From assembly GCA_023238725.1 (NCBI GenBank), contig CM041550.1, positions 22,168,086-22,232,085 of the forward strand: 64,000 nucleotides of DNA, in the 5' to 3' direction. The notes under the pieces are model-generated. The model saw nothing but the letters and a program-made list of their open reading frames with translations. It had not been told where the DNA came from and searched no databases. Shown here one piece after another: positions 1-48,800 of this stretch. The DNA comes from Scortum barcoo (taxonomy: Eukaryota > Chordata > Actinopteri > Centrarchiformes > Terapontidae). Both the position numbers and the translations under genes were made by a program. The first letter of the stretch is position 1; every line of letters starts with the position of its first letter.

Positions 1-1360
1 ATGGATCATTGTACAATAGGCATGACATTCCAATTAATTTCAAGCTGGTAGAAAGAGAAGCTGCGTTGACAGGATAAACAAAAAGAACATTTTGCTGTCT
101 TGTTAAATTTAGATCTTTAATAACTCTCTTTCATTCATGCGCACACACTCTAGACACACATGGGCAGTCGATTTACAGATGGCAGTAGAGGCATGTCATA
201 ATGAAAAATCATTTGTTCGACCTTTCCTCAAATTGTTTCCAAATGAACTTGTCATTTTAAAAATTGTCTCTGTGTATAAAGTTGTCATTTTACAAATTGT
301 TTTTTTGTCAATGAATAAGGAGTGTGAGGAGTGCTTATGACAGCCGAGGCAATACATACTGATGCAATGAAAATAGAAAACGAGAACATGACTTGTTTTA
401 ATTCAGTTTCAAAAAAGTCATTTTCCTCCCTGGGCAAAAGTCTTTCTTTGTTTTCTTTTTTTTTTTTTCCCGCATTGTATTTTACTAAACTAATTTTTTG
501 TGCACTAATCTGGAGTCAGCAGCAGTGTAGTGTATTAAACTCTCTGCATACACAATGTAATTTTTTTTTTTCAGTGCCAACGCTCTATGTCAGATCATTA
601 CATTACAGCATACTCACTTCCCTCTCGAGCACCAGATGGCCCCAGCCCAGGCATCTCCATATTTCAACAAATCAATTTAAAGCACAGCCCTTGCCAGCCC
701 ATTTAACTGGAGAATTGACGCTTGTTGTCAACCTCCATTATGACAGTGTAGGTGTTAATTTCATTCATTTAGCAAACAATCTTTGCTGGGATTATATTGC
801 TCAGGAGTTTTCCGTGACCTTGAAAGTGCACACAGAGATTTCTGTTAGAAGTAAAGAAATGAAAACAGTGTGTGCATATGATTAAAGGATACAGGTGCTG
901 TCTTTATAAACCAATTGCTAGAACGCAAGTTCTTTTTGTGCACTTTTAAGCTCTTCTTCTAAACTTTAAAGCTCTAGAATATTTAATACATTCAGAGGTA
1001 AGTTTACCTAGTCATTCCATGAATTATAAAAACCTCCCCCAAGTTTAAAAGTTTAAGTCTTTATCTGTCTCTCTATTGGTCTGACTTACTATGTGTCTGT
1101 CTGTGCCTCATTTCAGTTCTCAAGCTGCCTCAATATCAAGCATTACACCATTTTTCATGGGTCTGCTTCACCTACATTAGCCATATCATTACTCAGCCAT
1201 ATCATTACTCAGTTTATCTTTGAGTTAGATAAAAACCATTGTGGTTAATATTGATGACTGTTTGTGACATTTATTTTGACATACGCACGTTATTGTGCTA
1301 CAAATTGCACTGAAAATGTTCCTTCATGGTGTGAACGATCCAGTTTTTTCCTTTTCTCAG
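1..1360 (+). other. dnah7: dnah7 intron, 3' part
   Basis: No dynein coding sequence was found here. The preceding AAA2 exon must lie outside the window. The stretch is AT-rich and holds a perfect 16-bp tandem duplication at 1181-1212. It ends in a pyrimidine-rich acceptor, ttttctcag. Confidence 0.75.
1181..1212. repeat. 16-bp tandem duplication
   Basis: CCATATCATTACTCAG occurs twice in direct succession without mismatch. It looks like a recent slippage or repair duplication inside an intron, with no functional sign. Confidence 0.9.
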
Positions 1361-39370
<38,010 letters not shown>

Positions 39371-39436
39371 TCTCAGTTTGTGTCACACATATACAACGAT
39401 GAGTGATTAAAGAACATAAAAAAAAAAAAAAAAAAA
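39371..39436 (+). terminator. dnah7: dnah7 3' UTR with ATTAAA poly(A) signal
   Basis: The first poly(A)-type hexamer after the stop is ATTAAA at 39406-39411, followed by a genomic A-run at 39418-39436. This predicts a very short 3' UTR. The exact cleavage site cannot be seen, and a more distal site is possible. Confidence 0.5.
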
Positions 39437-40183
39437 CAGTCTCTTTGTTATGCCGTACGTAGAAATCTAAATGAGAAGAAGTAGCAGTGAAGTTGTTTTT
39501 ATCATTACTGTCCTGATGGAGAGTGAACTCTGTTAACCCATAAGAACCCAGACTCCTTTCTCCTTCAAGGAAAATTATGGGGGAAATATCACAGACTAAA
39601 CAGTTGTTGTGGGAACACAAAATCACATGACCTGTCACATGACCCACCAGGATGTTCAGTAGGGGTCACTTAGGGACTTCACAGGTTAAAATCAAGGATA
39701 AAGCTATATAAGGAACTTTCCAGGTCATTTAAGTGACTTGTGACAGCTGTGTCACCGTGGGTTCTTATGGGTTAAACAAGACTGGAACATTATGGATCAC
39801 TAGAAGCATCGTAAAGGTGACAGGCTTCTTGCACGATTGCAGAAATACAGTCAGACCATGCTGATGACGGTTGCTGAGCTATGACAGGTCTTCCAGCAGC
39901 CATGGCGCTTCAGTGACTCTGCTGCACCTCATACATTTATTTGGTTTCTAAATGTACACGTCGTTCACTGTGCCTTCGCATTTATTTAACAATCAACTTT
40001 GCTAAACCCGCTGATCTGGGAAGTGGAGTGGCAGACGAGCGGCGCAGCGAGGAGCGGCACGAGGCAAAGGAATGTTACTGATGGATGTGTTAACGCTGTT
40101 GTGGCTTTGGAGCTGCACACAGTCGTCTCTGTAATATAAATGGCAGAACCATCAGAGATCAGGAGGCCGGGGTCTCTTCAGAC
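39437..40183. other. intergenic gap between convergent genes
   Basis: About 0.75 kb separates the likely 3' ends of dnah7 and slc39a10. Apart from the MITE at 39533-39775 it shows no gene or RNA. A GC-rich patch lies at 40020-40070. Confidence 0.7.
39533..39775. mobile_element. TTAA-flanked MITE, piggyBac type
   Basis: A 235-bp unit (39537-39771) is bounded by perfect 14-bp inverted termini CCCATAAGAACCCA and TGGGTTCTTATGGG. Each side is flanked by TTAA (39533-39536 and 39772-39775). CCC termini with a TTAA target duplication are the piggyBac hallmark. There is no transposase, so it is non-autonomous. The internal sequence also looks like a fish repeat I have seen in many copies. Confidence 0.85.
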
Positions 40184-40189
40184 TTTATT
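40184..40189 (-). terminator. slc39a10: candidate slc39a10 poly(A) signal
   Basis: Canonical AATAAA on the minus strand, about 2.5 kb after the stop codon. Chosen as the distal candidate; transcript data would be needed to rank it against nearer hexamers. Confidence 0.5.
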
Positions 40190-42730
40190 TGTCCTTCTGT
40201 AATGGGCAGAATGCACAGACAGGCATACAGCAAAGACGTCACATTTTTGCATTTTATATCCAGATACTAAACAAATATACATACAACAAAGCAAAAATGG
40301 GAACAATCAAGGACCTCCATTTTACAATTTCTTTGCCCAATAAACAGTGAAGAACCTTCTTTGGGGCATAGTGCCTGAAGTGTCGCTAACTCTCGCTGAA
40401 CACTTGACAGTACTGTTTAGATTTAAATTATACAAGTAATACAGGAACTCAAAAGAGAAATACTGTTTTAAAAAAGGACCCCCAATCTTTAAAAAATACA
40501 AAAAAGCACTATCAAAATGAATATCATTGTAGAATATATTATAGGAAACAACTGAACTGTATCAAATAAACTTAGATAGACAATGACTGACATGAAACTT
40601 AACTTGGTTTAAGAACAGAATGAAGATACATTCAGGTCCTGTTTAACAACAGTGCGCACAAACATTAAATATGAACATAAGCTGAAATCATAAAATGCCT
40701 GTAAAAAGATATAAGTGATGTGCATCATTAATAAAGGCTCAGACCATCAGTGACACTACACCCCAAAGAACTTCTCATCTTCACACGCAGTTCATTTCAA
40801 AAGTAACAAAGGTCGTCAATATTTTAACTTTGTAGACAAAGAATGAAAACAAATTTACACTAGACACAAATGTCTGTACCGTTTTATTCATGCATCATGC
40901 ATGATTCATTCGGAACAATAACATGAGTTCAATGTGACTGACGACGATTGGCAGCCAGTTGAGACACAGACGATGGATGTCACACAGTGACAGGATAAAT
41001 GAAGCCACACACATTATCTGTGTGCTCCAGCAGCTGAATCTAGGCTAGCTAGCTTAGCATGTGAGCTGCAGAACAGCCAATGGAATGTCAGGGGCAGGGG
41101 GGCTGGTCAGTGTCAAGCACCAGCCACTGAAAAAAACCACACTCGAGCCAGTTTTGGCACAGAGGAGTCATCCTCTAATGAACATCCTCAGAAACATACA
41201 CGAGGAATGCTTGTTTAAAAAAAAAATCCAATAATCTGTGGTTTGTTAACTCGGGTTAAACGTCTATTACAAGTGCAGGGAATGCTGACATTGGAAAGCA
41301 CCCAGTGTGCTGCTCAGGTGCGATACAACAGCACTGTCTTTTGCTTGGTCTGTCTCAGATTGTCAGGACATTTGTTGATTCCTTGACAGAAGTACTACAT
41401 GATTATTTTTACCTGCTCAAACTACAGACACTATAAAGACCTCCTTTATTTACAGTACATCAAAAAAATCTGCAGTATTGTGACAACTCAAACCTCTTAC
41501 TGTAATTGAATGTCCACTGCAGGGCTGTCCGTTTGGACGAAGCATCTTTTAGGAACTCTAAAAGGTGCCCTAAGATACATTTAGTAAACTACAGCACTTT
41601 TTATGAAGACTAGAATGACTAGTTTGTCTGAATTCACATTTTTGAAGCTGCTGATTCTTGCAAAGAAAGACATAAAATAAAGGCCTAACAAAAGGTGTGT
41701 CTCCTTTGGATTTTGTCAAAGCCTTAAAAAAATTCATTGGCCAGACATTTGAGACAAATAAGTAGTTTCTAAACAAAAATGTTGATAAGTCTTAAATGCT
41801 ATTTTGTAAAGGCTTTGGCAGCTGTGTTAGCTTCCACTAAGAACTTCAAAGGTTTAATATTCCCAAAGATCAGATTAAACAATAACACATCATTGTGAAG
41901 TAGTAAATGGAGAAACTCTAGCATAAAAAAACAACACAGAGTCATTTAGACAAACTCCCACACAAAGTCAGAGGAGTACTGTTCTGTTTTGAGATTGCAG
42001 CTTATACCTGTCCACTTTTCTTGCAGGTGAAGCAACACGAGTTATAGGTTTTGTTCCGGATGTAGCTAGCTAACATGAGTGCGCCGTCTCTCTAAGGACA
42101 TGTGAAATGTGAAGGTGTGTGGAGCGGCTGTGGTGCTGCTCCAGTGGCCAGGGCTTGGCACAGAGAGACACGAGATGTTTGATACGCAGCGCGCTGACAT
42201 CAAAAGTCAATGATGGATGGCGGGTGGAGCGGGCACCACAGATGTACAAGGCATGGTTGATGGGACACAGCACAGAGTGGATAAGAGGCGAGGCGGCGGG
42301 AGGAGGGGGGGTACGACAACAACGACACGCTAACAACAGGTGAAGATGCATAGGCGGCGAGCTGCTGGGCCGTGACAGCTGCCTCTCTGCAGGAGCACGC
42401 TTCCTGCACCACCTCACTATCTACAGCTCTTTTTTAGAGTTCCAGAGTAAAGGCGGTTTTCTTTCTTTTTCTTTTTGATTCACAGGCAGCAGACAGACAG
42501 ACAGACAGATCTTAGGTGATGGAGGAGCGGAGTGTAAACATCACAGGCAGAGACATGGGATATGCATAAGCTACCGCTGCTGGAATGGAGGCCATGAATG
42601 AGACTCACATTGCATGCAAGACTGGGCCGTTACATCGCAATCAAAGCATGTTAAGGCCAAGAAGAACAATACTGATACATCAAGCTCTCCCCTCCTTCAC
42701 CTCCCGGCTCCCCCTCCCTCCCTCCCTCTC
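40184..42730 (-). other. slc39a10: slc39a10 3' UTR
   Basis: About 2.5 kb after the stop with no open frame of coding character. It runs down to an AATAAA on the minus strand (40184-40189, plus-strand TTTATT), the most distal strong signal before the gap. Other AATAAA hexamers, for example near 40883-40888 and 41443-41448, could give shorter forms. Human SLC39A10 also has a long 3' UTR. Confidence 0.6.
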
Positions 42731-42883
42731 TTAAAAGCCAAAGTCGAAAACAATTTGGTCTTCGAAGATGGCAATGAGCAGCATGATGCCGAACCCGGTT
42801 AGCATGCCCACGTTCTGCAGGATAAAGTGTCCCAGCTGGCAGCGCTTGTGGTCCTCGCTGTCCCCGTGAAGCATTTCTGGCAG
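42731..42883 (-). CDS. slc39a10: slc39a10 coding exon 9: TM8 and C-terminus
   Basis: 50 codons plus TAA (42731-42733), phase 0, after a cgtag acceptor. It encodes LPEMLHGDSEDHK, TM8 (ILQNVGMLTGFGIMLLIAIF) and the conserved tail EDQIVFDF, here extended by GF. The G-rich run at 43021-43034 lies in the 198-bp intron upstream. Confidence 0.95.
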   Translation of the reverse strand: MPEMLHGDSEDHKRCQLGHFILQNVGMLTGFGIMLLIAIFEDQIVFDFGF

Positions 42884-45800
42884 CTACGAGAGACAAAGAA
42901 ACCAGTGGGGATCAGAGAGACTTCCTCAAAGTTCCTTCCTCAAAAAAACATTGCCGATGAGCAGGCAGAGAGAAGAACTGACTGGGAGAGGAGACAGTGA
43001 ACGTTAAGCTAGGGGTGGGGGAGGGGGGGGGGGGCAATTATCACTTCGGTTGCTGCTGTCGAATGCGGCGCTCCAACTTACCATATCCACCAGAGCCACA
43101 TAAAGGAACATGCCAGCTGTGATGGCGAAGATCCAGCTGGTGACATTGTGTGTGTACTGGCCCACAGCTATGCCAATCAGCATGCCAACGTAGGCCATGA
43201 GGGCGGACAGCAGATTGTAGACGATGGCCTGCTTTACCGTCATCCCGGCTTTCAGCAGCACCGCAAAGTCACCTGTCAGCCAGGAGAGACACACTTAAAT
43301 ACCACTCAAGCAATTCCCGTGCATCCATCTCTCTTATTCTGACACACACATTGCCAACATGCAACACTCTGCGCTGCCAACTTGCGTGTCGCGAATGACT
43401 CCGCTCTTTCACAAGTTGTTTATAAAAAGTGACAGAAAGTGTAAGGCCGTGGCGGTGACAGCGGCGTGTCCAATTTCTGTTTACAGTTTGCAAAGCGACG
43501 TGCACTTTGCTGCACATAAACCCGTGGGTGAAGAGCTTGGCACATGTCACGCTGTGTTTTTCTTCACTTCTCGGGTCTATTCTGACTCTGCTTTCGCTGA
43601 TGAGGTGAACTTGTTCACAGCAGACTCCCCCTGCCACCGCTATCTGTCTTCAAGTAGGTGAAAAACAGACCAGGAGCTGCTGCTTTCTAAGAAATATGTC
43701 TTTAACTCCCTTCTGATACACTTATGATTACATATGCATGCCATAGCCTCTCTACCCTCTTCAATCATTGCCGGGCCAAATGCGGGAAGAGGCCCAAGTC
43801 TCAGCGGAAACGCCCTGGATTTGGAGAGAGAGATGAATACTGAGAAGGGGGTGGCCTACATTTCCTGCACCCGTGTAACAAGCGGCCTCTTTTCCTTGCT
43901 AATTACCACAATGAATATATTACTGCTCTGCTCTCATCCATCAATCAAACCCAGAGGAAAAGGAGGGAGAAGTTAAAGAGAGACAGTCCGCACACACCTC
44001 ACTTCAATGGCCCTTTTTCCCCCCGCTCTTCACTTACTCCGGCATTTCCTGCCTCTCCGGTTCCAATCCGTCAGACACTCAGACACGCCTGCCGCCGCCT
44101 CATCTACCGCAATTAACACACCCATCACTGCCAATTAGCTTCACTCTGGGTGGTTAAAGAACCCTCATAATCATCATCTTTGCCATCCAGCTGCCAGTCG
44201 CAGGACGGCTTTTGTGTTCAAGAAGAGCTGAGAGGTGCACTTGTCAAACTGCTGGGTTTGTCTGACGAGCAGCCCTACAGGGGCGAAGGCATGACAGCCA
44301 GACCAACAGGAAATGGAAAATTACACGCAGAGAGACTGATCTCGCCGATCTTCACAAGCCACTTGAGACAGAACTTGTGCTGCAGTTAACCATCTGGAAA
44401 CTGGAGAGCAACTGAGTTAAAATACCACCCGAGGACAAAAAACGCTGGAGCAGAATCAAAGATCCATACGATGCAGCAAATAAATGCAGGTTTTTTGGCA
44501 TTTCAAACAGCTAAAAGCTAAACATCACAGACTTTAAAGCAGGTTTTTGCTGCGTTGGTTAAACTCAAATGTGTTTCATCGCCGTCCTCGCATCAATGCT
44601 TTTAAGTTTTTTCTCCACTGCCCCTGAACATAACAAAAACGGGAGAGTAGGATGCTGCTAGTCAACACAAGGGGGAGCAGGCAGACAAACGCAGGCTATT
44701 TTTCACCAGTTCATACTCTGCTGAATTGACTCTACTCTATTCATCACACACAAAAACGAGCCATGGAAACTGCACTGCGACAAGACACATCATTAGTACT
44801 GATCTGCTGTGGATGGCCCCATTGTCTGTCTTTTTCACCCCACTCTTGCCACCGCTTCCTTTTCGCTATAAACAAACAGGCAAAGGAGAGCACTGTGGAG
44901 TAAAAAAACAGAAGAACCACTCAGAACAAAAATGCTCACTGTTGTTGAATCAAACTGAATCAAAAGGGTCCTCGGAGAGAGCAGATTCGAATGCAAATCA
45001 ACGCACCAGCAGCTGTGGAGACTTTGAGCCTGACTGTATTGAACAATGCGTGCCAGGCGCAGTACTTCATCTCCACTGACAGACACACTGACAAGCCATT
45101 TCGCTGCTGTCAGACAAAAGCCATTAATCTGGAAAAAAGTACATTTCTTCTCAAGTGAAGAGAAGGGCGATGATTATTGACACCACTGGGTTTTAAACAC
45201 ATTCCACAGGAGCGAGGGTCCTGAGACTGCCTCCTTTATGCTGTTTTGGCAGCGCTTTAAACACTGGTTACCATTGTGTGAGCTGCACAGCCTTCACAAG
45301 GCCGCTTTGTTCTACTTGTTGAACAATTCAAGTGTCTAGCATATGATGAATGAATGACTTGTTTGTTTAGCTTTTCCACACTCTCTTACCAAGTTCATGA
45401 GGTAATTCGTGGCAGAAAACAGCCACTGATGTGCTGATGCCTCCTGTCAGGTTGGCACTGAACGCTGCACCTGTAGAGACAGTGAGTTCAGGAAATGTCA
45501 GGAAAAACAAGGAAACGGTTTGGAAGATCGACATTTTGGGAAATACCTGTGAGCAGGGCACAAAGACTGGAAACAGGGAGAAACGGCTAACCTTGGCCAG
45601 GCCTGGGGTCTCTAATCTCGAACACAAAAAGACATCCCCACACAGTAATGCCCAAGAATTAGGCCGGTACATAACCCCCTATTAAACAAGGTTGGTAGGA
45701 GAGTTTTCTTACTTTTTAAGTGAGTCAGGCTAGCTCTTCCCCTTGCTAAGAATGGTAGCTGTTGGCGGCTTAAGATTTGGTGGGCAGACATGGCAATGCT

Positions 45801-48800
45801 ATAATCTAACTCTCAGTGAGTGGCTTTCTCAAAATGTTGAACTATTCCTTTAACTCTTGCGCTGGCACTGGCTGTGCATATTTACCATATAAACTCTCAA
45901 CAGCAGTTTGTGCAGTTTCCCCACATGTGCAACAGCAAAATAAGCCTGAAAATCAGACTGACTTGCCTTTTTTTGTATCAAGTAATTGGAAAATATGTGA
46001 AATGTTGGCAGCTTTTCAGAGGTCTGGAACCAGACTCTATAATAAATTCTACTACTTACCATGCCAAAATGTGAGTTTACCAATTAAATCATTTTAATTA
46101 AAAAATAGGAATACACAGATATATATTCCAGTGTAATGGCTGTTTTGCAAATAACAACCCAAAAGGGCACCCATTTTTAGAAGTGTTTTTTAAAAGGTGA
46201 AAGATGTCATTTTTAAAAGGTTTCCAAAACCAGTCACTGACAATACTTGTACCCATGTCAGCAACAAAAGTTATTCTCAAAATGGGGTTTTAAATAAAAG
46301 TTGGGGGTATGAGTGATTTTCATCAACTAAAAGTTAATCTAAACTAGTATCACCTTAACATACAGTAATGTCCATTCTGGCTTATGAAAAGTGAACCTCA
46401 TCTACTTTATATAACAAAGAGCCAAAATGCTTCTTTTTCTACTTGACAGGCTGCTACTGGGTTTTCATTCATTTCACTGTGGGGCGGAAAAAAACAATTG
46501 TTAAATTGCTGATGATAAACTGCAAAACACAGATTTTTTTGCACCAGAACTATCATAATGTGATTGTGTAGTTTACTTTATTTTAACCTTAATCATCCCA
46601 CTTTTTTCAGAGAGTAAGATTCAAGTCTGAGGAAGTTGATTGTCAAACCCTAATGATGATGATGATGTGGAGACTGATGGCAGCCTGCAGGGAGGACATT
46701 ATGGTATGAGTCGCATTAACTGTGTGTCACTTAAAGACTGTGAGAGACTCATGCAATCATGGACCATAAAGGCTGATTGCCATCTCTGTTATCACTTGAT
46801 CGAAATTACACATTGAACAACAACTGAACCGTTTCCATGACAACTAAGATAACTCCATCTTCTGATCAAGGCTGCAAAATGAGGCTGAAACAAAAAATTC
46901 CACTAAGCAACCTTGTGCAAGAATGTTTTGTCAGATATTTGTCAGTGGTGTGGCCCAAGAAATCCTGAGTTATTCGTGGAGACAGTGCAGTAAAAATCCT
47001 ACATCAGAACCCTCACCTATAGCCAGGCCGTCACTGAAGTTATGCATGCCATCGCCCATGATGACCATCCAGGCAATACTGGCTATACCAGCATCCTTCA
47101 TCTCCTGGTCTGAGTGACAGTTCCCTCCATGAGAGTGACCGTGGCCGTGCGAGTGTCTGTGCGAGTGTCCATGTCCGTGCTGTTTGGCCTTGCGTCCGTT
47201 CTCCTTGGTGGGCGATTGGTGGTCTTGCTGGGGGTGCTGAGGTGCCAGCGGTGTCTTGTTGGTGGGCGAGTCGGGCGTCTGGAGCTCCGTGAGCTGTGTG
47301 TCATTGTGACCGTTGTCACAGGAGATGGTGGAGCTGTCAGGGTCTGGAAGAGACAGGAGATGTTACAGTGGTGGCCACAGAGGCGAAACCGCTTTCAGCA
47401 TGGCTGAGGTTAACAAAGTGCTGAGTAAGCTGCTGTAAGGACCTTCACTGAGGGGCTTCAGGTGCAGCCACTCCGCATCTGAGCGTCGATTTAATTTGTG
47501 ATCGGACAACTTCCTGCCGATCTTTCCTTCCTCGTTCACCTTCTTCATGCCCTGTGAGCAGAGAAAACATTCTATGCTCAAGGAATATAGAAATACAGCA
47601 GACAGAGGTAGCTGCTTGTGAGAATGATCTGATAATAGGCTTTCAATGCTCTGCCTTGTAGAATCATGTTCACCTCACCTTGTGGTCTTTGTAGTGCTTA
47701 AACATGCCGATACAGTGTTCGATAATGAAGAGGAGGTAGATGCCGGCCAGTGCTGTTAGACCCTTCCACACTCCATCGAAGGCGGTTACCAGATCTGTGT
47801 TGTGGCTCGTCCCAGTCTCACTGTGGTCGTGGTGCCCTTGAGACTGTAGACAGGAAGAAGAATAGAGGACGACTGTGAGGAGGGGTGGGAGTGAGCGAGG
47901 GAGGAGGACTGCGTATTTATCACTACATTGAACTGCATAGAAATTTTGACACAGACTGAATCCCTGGTGCTTCTTCTTGCTGCAGTATGGGTGAAGCAGA
48001 GGATGGCTGATGATCAGTGAAACTTGTGTGACCTGTGTGACTGTGATTCCACACAGATTGACTTTTACTTGACAATTGGTCAGGAGGGAAGAAGGAGAGG
48101 GAGGTTTCAGGAGCACAGAAAAGTGAAAAAGGCTTCATTTTGCTCTTATTCTTCCACCCTGATCTTTGTCATACCTTGACAATTTCCCTGTAAAAGGCTC
48201 GACAAATCAACAGGTTTCTAACCAATGCAGACAAACTGTGTTCTGGCTGTCTGTGGCGTACTCACATGAGGCAGCAGATGAAGGAGAGCATCGCCGCTGA
48301 GCGTACCCACCGCCAGCGCCACCAGAAAGGTAAGCAGGAACTTGAAGCAGGATTGATTGAGGATGGGTACGAGCACCACGCCCAGCAGAGACAGCAGGCT
48401 GATGATGGTGATGGACACGAAACCCCACAGCCACACCCAACCTGGAGAGACACAAAGACGAGGAGATGGATCAAAGACGAGTATTCTTAACATTTACTAC
48501 ACAGCAAGCTCAGTGCTTGTTAGCCAACTTTTTGCAGTCCATAAAAAAAGAGAATGTCACATTTAAAAACTGCACAGGACCTGTATGTTTGGATGAAATG
48601 CTGCCATTATTTCAGAATAAAAAGGCGACACCAACGTCTACAGCTTTAACAAGACTTGGCTGGCTGAATCCTGCTCACACATGAAGGAAACAATCCTCCA
48701 CAGGTTTTCAATCTACATGTCCCTGTGATGACACAGGATGACTGGAGTATAAAAATTGAAGAGACGTTTCGGCAGAACTCTGCTGGCCTCGTTTTTTCAC

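Noticed and set aside
331..885. 184-codon plus-strand frame before the first dynein exon
   Set aside because: It is low-complexity, T-rich sequence with no dynein motif. It lies in an intron, and the expected preceding AAA2 sequence is absent.
39418..39436. A-run after the dnah7 stop, seen as a retroposed poly(A) tail
   Set aside because: The gene has introns throughout and the run follows its own ATTAAA. There is no sign of a processed copy.
47098..47319. 73-codon Thr/Arg/Pro-rich minus-strand frame over the ZIP10 loop exon
   Set aside because: It is a frame-shifted reading of the true exon 47017-47343, which gives the His loop and TM4 in the correct phase.
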